Below, piece after piece: positions 1-6,388 of a stretch of 12,965 nucleotides of DNA. The notes under the pieces are model-generated. The model worked only from the letters and a program-made list of their open reading frames with translations. It was not told where the DNA came from and did not search any database. Location: assembly GCA_036625675.1 (NCBI GenBank), contig JAZKTH010000064.1, forward strand, positions 1 through 12,965, given 5' to 3'. Both the position numbers and the translations under genes were made by a program. This stretch comes from Halalkaliarchaeum sp036625675 (GTDB lineage Archaea; Halobacteriota; Halobacteria; Halobacteriales; Haloferacaceae). Positions within the stretch are counted from its first letter, which is position 1, and each line of letters opens with the position of its first letter.

Positions 1-2
1 AC

Positions 3-596
3 GCCACGTTCATCAAGATGGCCGGCTCCGAGCTGGTCCACAAGTTCATCGGCGAAGGGGCGAAGCTGGTCCGCGACCTGTTCGAGGTCGCCCGGGAGAA
101 CGAGCCCGCGGTGCTCTTCATCGACGAGATCGACGCCATCGCATCGAAGCGGACGGACTCGAAGACGTCGGGGGACGCGGAGGTCCAGCGGACGATGATG
201 CAGTTGCTCTCGGAGATGGACGGGTTCGAGGACCGCGGCGAGGTGCGGATCATCGCCGCGACCAACCGGTTCGACATGCTCGACGAGGCGATCCTCCGGC
301 CCGGCCGGTTCGACCGCCTCATCGAGATCCCCAAACCCGACGAGGAGGGGCGCGAGGTCATCTTCCGGATCCACACCCGGAAGATGAACGTGGACGAGGA
401 CGTCGACTTCGACGAACTCGCCGAAGTCACCGCGGACGCCTCCGGCGCGGACATCAAGGCGGTCTGCACGGAGGCGGGGATGTTCGCGATCCGGGACGAC
501 CGGACGGAGATCTACATGCAGGACTTCCTCGACGCGTACGAGAAGATCTCGGGGACGACCAACGACGACCCGGACGACGCTCTGGCGTTCGCGTAG
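3..596 (+). CDS. pan: Proteasome-activating nucleotidase (PAN), C-terminal part
   Basis: This is the 3' end of an AAA ATPase that unfolds proteins and feeds them into the archaeal 20S proteasome in the cytoplasm. The reading frame is open from the left edge at base 3, so the coiled coil, OB domain and Walker A lie outside the window; 197 residues remain. Visible motifs are Walker B VLFIDEID (about 111-134), sensor-1 IIAATNR (about 249-269) and the arginine-finger segment RPGRFDR (about 297-317), followed by the helical C-domain with the SGADIKAVCTEAGM block. This pattern fits the PAN/Rpt branch rather than Cdc48 or FtsH. The protein ends in A-F-A, so the penultimate position of the proteasome-docking HbYX tail is Phe instead of Tyr. 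The paralogue (PanA or PanB type) cannot be decided from this part. Confidence 0.95.
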   Translation, partial: ATFIKMAGSELVHKFIGEGAKLVRDLFEVARENEPAVLFIDEIDAIASKRTDSKTSGDAEVQRTMMQLLSEMDGFEDRGEVRIIAATNRFDMLDEAILRPGRFDRLIEIPKPDEEGREVIFRIHTRKMNVDEDVDFDELAEVTADASGADIKAVCTEAGMFAIRDDRTEIYMQDFLDAYEKISGTTNDDPDDALAFA

Positions 597-630
597 CTGC
601 TCGTGCCTCTGTAGTACACGCTCTCCGACG

Positions 631-644
631 CGTTCGCTCGAACG
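631..644. repeat. Short perfect inverted repeat between pan and the NADH dehydrogenase-like gene
   Basis: CGTTCG, two bases, then CGAACG form a 6-bp perfect inverted repeat 35 nt after the pan stop and about 35 nt before the TATA box of the next gene. It could be a weak 3' hairpin for pan or an operator half-site pair for the downstream promoter. There is no T-tract directly after it. GC-rich genomes give such short palindromes by chance. Confidence 0.3.
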
Positions 645-677
645 TCCAATCCCTTCGCACGCAGGCGTTTCAAAGGC

Positions 678-686
678 CCTTTATCC
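678..686 (+). promoter_or_regulatory. TATA box for the NADH dehydrogenase-like gene
   Basis: CCTTTATCC is an A/T island in GC-rich DNA. Its centre lies about 26 nt before the ATG at 708, the spacing expected if transcription starts at or next to the start codon. No Shine-Dalgarno sequence lies before that ATG, which fits a leaderless transcript. Confidence 0.6.
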
Positions 687-707
687 GATCCTTTCCACCT
701 CTCCCTC

Positions 708-1880
708 ATGGGTGCCCAGATAGTGGTCGTCGGCTCCGGATACGCCGGGGCCGGAGCCGTGACGGCCTTCGAGAAGGCCGTCCGCGACGGGGAAGCCGAA
801 CTGACCTGGATCTCCGACCGCGAGTACCATCTCGTGTTGCACGAGGTTCACCGCGTCATTCGGAACCCCGAGGTCGCTTCCAAGATCGCGATACCGGTCG
901 AGGAGATCAAGTCCGACCGGACCGACTTCGTCCCCGCACGCGTCGACGGGATCGACACCGACGAGCGTCGCGTCGAACTCGAAGACGGGCGGGCCGTTCC
1001 GTACGATTACCTCCTGCTGGGCGTCGGTTCCGAGACCGCGTTCTACGGCATCGACGGGCTCGAGGAACACGCACTCACCCTGAAGGGACTCGAGGACGCC
1101 AGACGGATCCACGAGGAGGTGACGGCCGCCGGCAAGGAGGCGACCCGGGCCGATCCCGCGCGGGTCGTCGTCGGGGGCGCCGGGCTGTCGGGGATCCAGG
1201 CTGCCGGGGAGATCGCGACCTGCCGGGACGAGCAACGGCTCCCACTTGAGGTCGCGCTCGTGGAGGGACTTGACGAGGTGTTCCCCGGTAACGATCCCGA
1301 GGTCCAGCGGGCGCTCAGAACCCGGCTGGAACGGCTCGGCGTGGAGATCTTCACCGGCGAGTTCGTTTCGGAAGTGGACGAGGAACGCGTCCACATTGGT
1401 GGGGACGACGGGACGGAACTCCCGTACGACGTGCTCCTCTGGACCGGCGGAATCACGGGTCGGGACGTCGTCTCGGGTGCGGACCTCCGGAAGGACGACC
1501 GATCGAATCGGGTGTATGCCGGCTGTGACTTCCGGACGAGCGACGACCGGGTGTTCGCGATCGGCGACGCGGCGCTGATCGATCAGAACGGGGGGGAGTA
1601 CGCGCCGCCGACCGCTCAGGCGGCGTGGCAGGCGGCGCAGGTCGCGGGTGAAAACCTGGCTCGGGCCGTCCGCGGTGAACCGTTGAAAACCTGGTTCCAT
1701 GAGGACAAAGGAACCGTCGTGTCCGTCGGCGAGGACGCGGTCGCCCACGACGTCGGAAGTCTTCCGATCCACACGTTCGGGGGAACGTCGGCGAAACTGT
1801 TGAAAAAGGCGATCGCGGCGCGTTGGATCTACACGGTCTCCTCGGCGAGACGTGCCGTGGCGGCCTGGGGAGACATGTGA
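708..1880 (+). CDS. NAD(P)/FAD-dependent oxidoreductase, type II NADH dehydrogenase-like
   Basis: This is a two-dinucleotide-binding-domain flavoprotein of the NDH-2 family, which passes electrons from NADH through FAD to the quinone pool at the inner face of the membrane without pumping protons. The FAD motif GSGYAGAGA is at residues 9-17. The NAD(P)-site motif GGAGLSG is at about 156-162, with Glu186 at the end of the next strand, which favours NADH. The second FAD motif AIGDAAL is at 284-290, and a PPTAQAAWQAAQVAGENL block at about 300-317 is typical of the family. There are no full membrane helices; the last about 30 residues form a basic, amphipathic tail (KLLKKAIAARWIY) that could bind the membrane. 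The length of 390 is normal. The ATG fits the upstream TATA box. It converges with the next gene. A sulfide:quinone reductase is less likely, since its paired catalytic cysteines are not apparent. The physiological acceptor is inferred from family. Confidence 0.85.
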   Translation: MGAQIVVVGSGYAGAGAVTAFEKAVRDGEAELTWISDREYHLVLHEVHRVIRNPEVASKIAIPVEEIKSDRTDFVPARVDGIDTDERRVELEDGRAVPYDYLLLGVGSETAFYGIDGLEEHALTLKGLEDARRIHEEVTAAGKEATRADPARVVVGGAGLSGIQAAGEIATCRDEQRLPLEVALVEGLDEVFPGNDPEVQRALRTRLERLGVEIFTGEFVSEVDEERVHIGGDDGTELPYDVLLWTGGITGRDVVSGADLRKDDRSNRVYAGCDFRTSDDRVFAIGDAALIDQNGGEYAPPTAQAAWQAAQVAGENLARAVRGEPLKTWFHEDKGTVVSVGEDAVAHDVGSLPIHTFGGTSAKLLKKAIAARWIYTVSSARRAVAAWGDM

Positions 1881-1917
1881 TCGCCGGAGGCGTGTGTTTC
1901 GTCCGGTCGCCCGGCGA
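1881..1917. terminator. Possible hairpin between convergent genes
   Basis: TCGCCGG at 1881-1887 and CCGGCGA at 1911-1917 are perfect 7-nt inverted repeats separated by 23 nt. They begin right after the stop of the NADH dehydrogenase-like gene, in the 57-nt gap before the convergent regulator ends. The position suits a bidirectional terminator. However, no T-run follows it, and archaeal terminators are usually U-rich, so this is weak. Confidence 0.2.
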
Positions 1918-1937
1918 ACCGCGGTGCGGCGAGGCGG

Positions 1938-2471
1938 TCAGTGGTTCGATTGTCCGACCGGGGCACGCATGCTGTCGATCCGCAGGATGAGGACGTTGGC
2001 CGTGTCGTCCTTCCCGTCGACGGTGCCCTCGATCACCAGCTTCGAGAGCGGCGTCGGACCTACAGTCACCTCGTCGTCCTCGTGGAACTCCTTGATCGAC
2101 CCCTGCAACTGCACTTCCGCGCGACAAAGCTCCGGGTGGTGAACGGACGAGAGGTTGATCTCCTCGACGTTTGCTCCCTCGACGCGCTCGCCGTGGTGGT
2201 AAAGCGGGACCGTCGCCGGCTCGTCCATCCGCTGGATTTCAAGCGCCTCGTAGGCGGTCGTCGTCGGCTTGTAGCCTCCCTTCGGGCCCGGAACGCCTTC
2301 CACCAGCTGGAGGGCCTTGAGGCTCTGCATCTGGTTCCTGATCGTGCCCGGGTTCCTGTCGACTTCGTCGGCGATCTCCTCGCCCTTCACCGCGTCCTCG
2401 GTGTCCCCGTAGAGATTCACCAGCGCCGAAAGAATAGTTTTCTGACTCGTCGTCAACTCTATGTCTGCCAT
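1938..2471 (-). CDS. Winged-helix transcriptional regulator (haloarchaeal, Rrf2-like annotation)
   Basis: This 177-residue protein has an N-terminal winged helix (about residues 5-70). A helix-turn-helix covers GEEIADEVDRNPGTIRNQMQ at about 30-49, and the wing is GPKGGYKPT at 62-70. The C-terminal 90 residues look like a small beta-rich sensing domain, with PELCRAEV at 113-120 and GPTPLSKLVIEGTVDGKDD at 138-156. I recall close relatives across haloarchaea annotated as Rrf2-family or plain HTH regulators. The single cysteine (116) does not make an Fe-S site. It is probably a DNA-binding repressor or activator; the ligand and targets are unknown. The ATG is supported by a TATA box 27 nt upstream. 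It is divergent from the sulfurtransferase at 2775, an obvious candidate target by position only. Confidence 0.8.
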   Translation of the reverse strand: MADIELTTSQKTILSALVNLYGDTEDAVKGEEIADEVDRNPGTIRNQMQSLKALQLVEGVPGPKGGYKPTTTAYEALEIQRMDEPATVPLYHHGERVEGANVEEINLSSVHHPELCRAEVQLQGSIKEFHEDDEVTVGPTPLSKLVIEGTVDGKDDTANVLILRIDSMRAPVGQSNH

Positions 2472-2494
2472 ACGTGCCGTTCGAGTCGGGATTG

Positions 2495-2502
2495 CTTAAA
2501 AG
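2495..2502 (-). promoter_or_regulatory. TATA box for the winged-helix regulator
   Basis: On the minus strand this reads CTTTTAAG, a good haloarchaeal TATA element, centred about 27 nt before the ATG at 2471. The spacing indicates a leaderless transcript, and no Shine-Dalgarno sequence lies between. Confidence 0.65.
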
Positions 2503-2743
2503 CGGTGGATGTTTGGACGCTCCCTCCACAAAGGAGACGAACGGCCTGCGGCTGAACGAATCCGCGCCGACACGCACAGTTTCCGTCCGGGTGCTTCGGC
2601 AAACCGGCAATTTTCACCTTTCTCGCGGACGCCCGAAACCGGAAGCGGGCTTCGGGACCCTGGTCGGGTGTGGCCTCCACCACGGCGACGCAAAACCGGA
2701 GACTCGTCATAGACGACGGCCGATTCAGTCGCTACTGACAGGG
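2503..2743. other. Divergent intergenic region without a convincing gene
   Basis: The roughly 300 nt between the divergent regulator and sulfurtransferase starts hold the two promoters and no credible ORF. The short open frames here encode basic, low-complexity translations unlike the acidic proteome. AAACCGG occurs three times, at 2601-2607, 2636-2642 and 2693-2699. A 5-bp inverted repeat TCAGT/ACTGA at 2725-2738 lies just before the sulfurtransferase TATA-like element. I see no tRNA-like fold. Confidence 0.5.
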
Positions 2744-2749
2744 GTATAC
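2744..2749 (+). promoter_or_regulatory. TATA-like element for the sulfurtransferase, deciding its start
   Basis: GTATAC is centred about 28 nt before the ATG at 2775 but only about 16 nt before the upstream in-frame ATG at 2763. Archaeal spacing therefore favours a leaderless message beginning at 2775. The match to the haloarchaeal TATA consensus is moderate. A 5-bp inverted repeat at 2725-2738 directly upstream could bind a regulator. Confidence 0.45.
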
Positions 2750-2774
2750 CGTCGGAGTCCCGATGACACTTCGC

Positions 2775-3662
2775 ATGACGGAACACGACACCGACGCGAT
2801 AGTAACGGCAGACTGGGTGCAGGCCCACCTCGACAAGTTCCAGTCCGACGATCCGGCGTACCGCTTGCTGGAGGTCAACAACCCCACCGTGACCGCCGAC
2901 TCGGAGTACACGCCGTACGAGGAAGGGCACATCCCGGGAGCGACCTTCTTCCACTGGGAGGAGGACCTCAGCGATCCGGTCAGCCGCGACATTCTCGACA
3001 AGGAGGCGTTCGAGAAACTGAACGGCCAGGCGGGGATCACCGAGGACTCGACGGTCGTGATCTACGGTGGCGGACGGGTCCCGAACTGGTTTGCCCTGTT
3101 CGCATACTGGGAGTACAAGTACTTCGGCCACGCGGACGTCCGGATCATCGACGGGGGGAAAACCTACTGGGTGGCAAACGACTACCCGCTGACCACCGAC
3201 GTCACCGAGTTCACACCCCGAGAGTACACCGCCGGGGGCCCGTTCGAGGGGATCCGTGCGTACCGGAACGACGTCGAACAGGCGATCGAATCGGGCGTCC
3301 CGCTGGTCGACGTCCGGTCGCCCGAGGAGTTCACCGGCGAGGTCATCGCACCCGAGGGGCTCCAGGAGACGGCACAGCGCGGCGGCCACATTCCGGGGGC
3401 GAAGAACGTCCCGACGACTTCGGTGCTGAACGACGACGGGACGTTCAAAAGTCCCGAGGAACTCCGTGCCCTCTACGAGGAGGTCGGCATCGGCGAGCAC
3501 CAGTCGGTCATCACCTACTGCCGAGTCGGCGAGCGCTCCTCGATCGAGTGGTACGTCCTCCACGAACTACTCGGGTTCGAGGACGTCGAGAACTACGACG
3601 GTTCCTGGACCGAGTGGGGCAACACCATCCGGGCGCCTATCGAAACCGGCGACGGGGAGTAG
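2775..3662 (+). CDS. Thiosulfate sulfurtransferase (tandem rhodanese)
   Basis: Two rhodanese domains lie in tandem, the architecture of thiosulfate or 3-mercaptopyruvate sulfurtransferases, which move a sulfane sulfur through a cysteine persulfide in the cytosol. With the 2775 start (295 residues), the N-terminal domain spans about 10-140. Its active-site loop reads YGGGRVPNW without a cysteine, so it is structural, as is usual. The C-terminal domain spans about 160-290 and carries the catalytic loop TYCRVGERSS with Cys249, preceded by LVDVRSPEEF and GGHIPGAKNVP. The CRxGERSS loop resembles thiosulfate-type enzymes more than CGSGVTA mercaptopyruvate enzymes. I chose ATG 2775 (MTEHDTDAIV) because it fits the TATA spacing and, as I recall, relatives begin near here; 2763 would add four residues. 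It stands alone, divergent from a winged-helix regulator. Confidence 0.9.
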   Translation: MTEHDTDAIVTADWVQAHLDKFQSDDPAYRLLEVNNPTVTADSEYTPYEEGHIPGATFFHWEEDLSDPVSRDILDKEAFEKLNGQAGITEDSTVVIYGGGRVPNWFALFAYWEYKYFGHADVRIIDGGKTYWVANDYPLTTDVTEFTPREYTAGGPFEGIRAYRNDVEQAIESGVPLVDVRSPEEFTGEVIAPEGLQETAQRGGHIPGAKNVPTTSVLNDDGTFKSPEELRALYEEVGIGEHQSVITYCRVGERSSIEWYVLHELLGFEDVENYDGSWTEWGNTIRAPIETGDGE

Positions 3663-3735
3663 CAGTCGGATACCGCGGCTCGGGGTTCGTCGGCGAGCTC
3701 GAGGGACGCTCACATCGGGCGGCCCGCGCAGGAAG

Positions 3736-4023
3736 TTACTCGATCTCGAGCGTTCCGCCGCCGCTTCCGTCGCCCCCCTCCGTTTCGTCCCACTCGATTT
3801 CGAACTCCACGCTCAGTTCGCCCGGCCCGCCGGCCGCCCCCTCGCGTTCGGCTTTGACCTCGAACGTCGGTCTGTCCGGCGGCCGGAGGGTCAGCGACTC
3901 GTCGCCACTTTTCAAGGTGATCTCCTCGCCGGCCTCGAGGTTGTCGGCGACTTTACGCAGCAGCGACGCGATTTCTGCTCTGCTCTGCTCGCTCTCGGAT
4001 TCGAATAGCACTTCTTCGGGCAT
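3736..4023 (-). CDS. Amphi-Trp domain-containing protein
   Basis: This is a 95-residue, strongly acidic protein. Its N-terminus has the typical haloarchaeal pattern, with MPEEVLFESE at 1-10 followed by a helix through about residue 31 (RAEIASLLRKVADNLE). Beta strands then lead to ELSVEFEIEWDE at about 69-80, containing the single conserved tryptophan (Trp78) that gives the amphi-Trp domain its name. The tail (TEGGDGSGGG) is flexible. No biochemical function is established for the family. Related proteins often occur as short stand-alone genes in halophiles. The start fits a TATA box 27 nt upstream. It converges with the sulfurtransferase (73-nt gap) and lies downstream of two regulators on the same strand, but it has its own promoter. 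Confidence 0.85.
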   Translation of the reverse strand: MPEEVLFESESEQSRAEIASLLRKVADNLEAGEEITLKSGDESLTLRPPDRPTFEVKAEREGAAGGPGELSVEFEIEWDETEGGDGSGGGTLEIE

Positions 4024-4045
4024 GCCCGTCCATACGTCCCCGGAC

Positions 4046-4053
4046 AGTATAAG
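4046..4053 (-). promoter_or_regulatory. TATA box for the amphi-Trp gene
   Basis: Read on the minus strand this is CTTATACT, centred about 27 nt before the ATG at 4023. That again points to a leaderless transcript, separate from the upstream regulator pair. Confidence 0.6.
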
Positions 4054-4088
4054 CTACGCCTCGCAACGGCCTACAACCGTCATACTCA

Positions 4089-4118
4089 GTTCCCTGTGAA
4101 CGGAGGAACCGTTCCCTG
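4089..4118. repeat. Compact repeat element downstream of the regulator pair
   Basis: GTTCCCTG is repeated directly at 4089-4096 and 4111-4118. Overlapping the second copy, GAACGG (4098-4103) and CCGTTC (4109-4114) form a perfect 6-bp inverted repeat around a 5-nt loop. The element starts 15 nt after the stop of the regulator gene at 4133 and lies about 40-70 nt upstream of the amphi-Trp TATA box. It could be the terminator hairpin of the regulator operon or an operator for the amphi-Trp promoter. Confidence 0.5.
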
Positions 4119-4132
4119 CTCCAGTCCGGCTC

Positions 4133-4486
4133 TCACTCCCGCGGCAGGACGTCGGTTTCGAACCCGTCCTCCCTCAGTCTGAGGACGGCCCCGTCGGCGG
4201 CGACGCGGAAGCGCTTTCGGTGGCGGCCGCTGTGGGTCGGCTGTTCCCTCTCCTCTATCAGCCCCACCTCTAGGAGTCGGTCGAGCCGACGGTAGACAGT
4301 CGGGCGCGAGACGCCGCACTCTTCGGCGATCTCCCGCGCCGGTTTGGCCTCGTCGGTGATCGCCGTCAGGATCTCGCGGGCGTACTCGTCGTTGAGGAGC
4401 GTCACGAGATCCCAGGTCGCGCTCGTCGAGCCATCGTCGCGTTGGTTCTCGACGGAGGACGTCTTCGTTTCGGGGCGCTCCGGCAT
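4133..4486 (-). CDS. Winged-helix DNA-binding regulator (second of a tandem pair)
   Basis: This 117-residue ArsR-like winged-helix protein has a short polar N-terminal tail (1-24) and the DNA-binding domain at about 25-95. The helix-turn-helix is AREIAEECGVSRPTVYRRLD at 50-69, and the wing is rich in His and Arg (HSGRHRKRFR, 85-94). The C-terminal strand (VLRLREDGFETDV) is too short for an independent ligand domain. It aligns without gaps, at the same residue numbers, to the upstream neighbour from residue 28 onward, with about half of the positions identical. Its ATG follows the neighbour's stop by 6 nt. An AGGTGA Shine-Dalgarno (4493-4498) is built from that stop codon, so it is probably translated by coupling in one operon. 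The target is unknown. Confidence 0.85.
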   Translation of the reverse strand: MPERPETKTSSVENQRDDGSTSATWDLVTLLNDEYAREILTAITDEAKPAREIAEECGVSRPTVYRRLDRLLEVGLIEEREQPTHSGRHRKRFRVAADGAVLRLREDGFETDVLPRE

Positions 4487-4492
4487 CCGTGG

Positions 4493-4498
4493 TCACCT
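4493..4498 (-). promoter_or_regulatory. Ribosome binding site overlapping a stop codon
   Basis: On the minus strand AGGTGA complements the 3' end of 16S rRNA. It contains the TGA stop of the upstream regulator and stands 6 nt before the ATG at 4486. This arrangement implies translational coupling of the two genes and fixes the second gene's start. It is one of few clear Shine-Dalgarno sites in the window. Confidence 0.65.
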
Positions 4499-4891
4499 GC
4501 CGGCGACGCGACCGGGGATACCGGTCGACTTCCGCGACGTTCGTCCCGCCGACGCCGTCGCCGAGAGGCCGTCGGCGGTCACGCTGACGCTGACCATCTC
4601 CAGGGTGGCCCGGTACACCGCACGGTGGTGTCCGTCGTGGTCGTACCTCAGCTCGGATCCGACGACTCCGGCCGCCTCGAGGTCGTTCAATCGACGATAG
4701 ACTGTCGCCCTGGACGCGTCGCACTCCCGAATCAGCGACCGGGCCGACTTGGCTTCGGCGTTGATCGCCTCGAGAATGTCACGCGTGTACTCGGCGTCCA
4801 GTAGTGTCAGGAGATGATCGGCGTCGACCTGTTCCTTCGTGTCGGGGTCCGCGCTCGGGGACCTCGTGGCGTGGGACGGTTGCGTTGACAT
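4493..4891 (-). CDS. Winged-helix DNA-binding regulator (first of a tandem pair)
   Basis: This is a 132-residue paralogue of the gene at 4133-4486. The winged helix is at about residues 25-95, with the helix-turn-helix ARSLIRECDASRATVYRRLN at 50-69. The recognition helix SRATVYRRL is nearly identical to SRPTVYRRL in its partner, so the two probably read the same or similar operators, or form a heterodimer. The C-terminal tail (about 110-132) is basic and serine-rich, unlike the rest of the proteome. I chose ATG 4891 because it gives the same N-terminal length as the paralogue and has a GGGAG site (4896-4900) upstream. An in-frame GTG at 4921 would add ten residues. It is divergent from the FAD oxidoreductase at 5108, a plausible target. 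Confidence 0.8.
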   Translation of the reverse strand: MSTQPSHATRSPSADPDTKEQVDADHLLTLLDAEYTRDILEAINAEAKSARSLIRECDASRATVYRRLNDLEAAGVVGSELRYDHDGHHRAVYRATLEMVSVSVTADGLSATASAGRTSRKSTGIPGRVAGR

Positions 4892-4974
4892 CGGTCTCCC
4901 TCTCTGTACTCCGATACTCACTCCAGTCCCTCAAGTCCAGGCACCACTTACGTTGTCTCGCACGCCGTGTCGGG

Positions 4975-4980
4975 CTATAC
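4975..4980 (-). promoter_or_regulatory. Possible TATA box for the regulator pair
   Basis: On the minus strand this reads GTATAG. A start about 25 nt downstream would leave a leader of roughly 60 nt carrying the GGGAG ribosome site before ATG 4891. It is a short match in a 216-nt divergent region, so confidence is low. Confidence 0.3.
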
Positions 4981-5107
4981 ACATTGTCCGTCGCGCGGTC
5001 GGTCTCTTTCCGACGGGCCTACCCCGATCCGACGATCCCGCGGAGGTGTTTCTCCGTCTGAGACGTTGCTCCCCCCCTTACGTGGATAGCCCGCAAGCAC
5101 ACATACT

Positions 5108-6370
5108 GTGACCGGGAACCCCGCGCCTGACTCGGGCCATCCTCGGAAATCGGACGGGACGGATCGCTCCCCGCAGCCAGGGTGGCTCGTCGCCGACGAC
5201 TCCAAGGAGTGGACGCCGGACAGACAGGTTCTCGTGACCGGCGGCGGCGTCGCCGGAACGGTTCTCGCCGGTCTCCTCCGGCAAGCGGGCTACGATCCGG
5301 TTCTCGTCGGCGACGATGGAAGGTTCGACCAACGACTGAGCTATCTGTTGCCGGAGACGCTCCGTCTGCTCGACGCCATCGGGGTCGACGGGATCCGCCG
5401 GCGGGGATCGGCCTTCGACGGCGTGACCGTCGGGCGGGTCGATGGCGGGACCGGCTCCCCGACCGACGCGGAGGACGGGACGGTGCTGACGGTCGGAGCG
5501 GAGCGGGAACGGCCGTTCGTCGTCGAAACTGACGAGCTGGTTCGTGTCCTCGGGGATCGGATGCCCGACGGGAAGTGGCGCCCGGAGCGGAGCGTCGACG
5601 CGATCAACCGCCGCGACGACGCTCTCAGAGTTCGGTTCGACGACGGTATCGAGGAGTGGTTCGACGTCGTCGTCGACGCGGGCGGCGGAGAGTCGATCCG
5701 GTTCGCGGGGAACCGAGGCCGGGGAACGACCACCCTGGGACAGTACCACCTCCCCGTCGACGTCGACGGTGCTCCCCGGGACCGCGTTCTGGAGGCGTGG
5801 CGCGACGGGGCGTTCGTCGAACTGATCCCCCGTCCCGCCAGCGATCGGAGCCTCCTGCGGGTCACCTCCTCGGAGACTGACGCCGTCACGGACGCGGCCG
5901 TCCGACGGTGGTTCGCTGCGCTTCCCGGCGACCTCCCGGTAGCCTCCGCGTCCGGATCGGCGGACGAGGGGTTCGTACCGCTCAGGCAGGCCGGGTACCA
6001 GCGTGCGAGCCTGTCCCCGGATCTGTGGGGAGCCGACCGCGTGCTCTCCTGTGGCCCGGCCGGGTTCCCGGTCGTCCCAGCCGGCGGCCTCCGGACCGCG
6101 CTTGCGGTCGAGGACGGCTGGGTTCTGGCGGACGAGCTCGCCCGGGGGCCGCGTACAGTCTCCGCCGCCGCCGCCTACGGTCGACGCCGCAGTCGCCGTC
6201 TAACGGAGCTTTTCAGGAGCTTCGAGGAACTGGCGTCGAATTTCGCGTATCCGCTGCCGGATCCCGGATCTCCACTGTCCGCCGTCGGTCGACTCAGGCT
6301 CCTCGCGCTCGCCCAGTCGACGGGATCCGCCGGGACGGCCGGCGGGGACGACCCGTTCGATCGTCTCTGA
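5108..6370 (+). CDS. FAD-dependent oxidoreductase, PHBH/UbiH fold, with degenerate flavin motifs
   Basis: The 420-residue protein has the plan of a class A flavin monooxygenase. After a polar, probably disordered N-terminus (1-38), the nucleotide motif VLVTGGGVAGTVLAGLL (41-57) gives GGGVAG in GxGxxG form. A substrate-type beta domain follows, and the C-terminal part ends in the AVEDGWVLADEL helix (333-344). Two usual FAD contacts are altered. The DG-type motif (normally ADG) reads VVVDAGGGES (187-196), and the GD-type motif (normally GDAAH) reads LSCGPAGFPVVPAGG (313-327), losing the ribityl-binding Asp. It may bind flavin differently, be inactive, or have another role. Start is GTG; no ribosome site is seen, and a weak element near 5077-5083 would suit a leaderless message. 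It is divergent from the regulator pair and ends 18 nt from a convergent regulator. The substrate is unknown. Confidence 0.75.
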   Translation: MTGNPAPDSGHPRKSDGTDRSPQPGWLVADDSKEWTPDRQVLVTGGGVAGTVLAGLLRQAGYDPVLVGDDGRFDQRLSYLLPETLRLLDAIGVDGIRRRGSAFDGVTVGRVDGGTGSPTDAEDGTVLTVGAERERPFVVETDELVRVLGDRMPDGKWRPERSVDAINRRDDALRVRFDDGIEEWFDVVVDAGGGESIRFAGNRGRGTTTLGQYHLPVDVDGAPRDRVLEAWRDGAFVELIPRPASDRSLLRVTSSETDAVTDAAVRRWFAALPGDLPVASASGSADEGFVPLRQAGYQRASLSPDLWGADRVLSCGPAGFPVVPAGGLRTALAVEDGWVLADELARGPRTVSAAAAYGRRRSRRLTELFRSFEELASNFAYPLPDPGSPLSAVGRLRLLALAQSTGSAGTAGGDDPFDRL

Positions 6371-6388
6371 CCGGGGAAGCGACTGCGG

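Noticed and set aside
681..1772. A 363-codon minus-strand frame across the NADH dehydrogenase-like gene
   Set aside because: No motif supports it, and the opposite strand carries intact FAD and NAD motifs. It is a shadow frame.
1938..1965. A GGTTCGATTGTCC-like string resembling a tRNA T-loop
   Set aside because: It lies in the 3' coding end of the winged-helix regulator, and no acceptor stem or anticodon arm can be formed around it.
2509..2712. A 67-codon frame in the divergent intergenic region
   Set aside because: It has basic composition, no promoter at the right distance and no ribosome site, so it is not supported as a gene.
2474..4099. A 541-codon open frame on the plus strand across the sulfurtransferase gene
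   Set aside because: Its translation is rich in Arg, Pro and Gly, unlike the acidic proteome. It is a GC-driven shadow of the sulfurtransferase and amphi-Trp genes.
4779..4982. A small minus-strand frame upstream of and overlapping the first regulator of the pair
   Set aside because: It overlaps the regulator out of frame, is arginine-rich, and its start sits on the putative TATA element.
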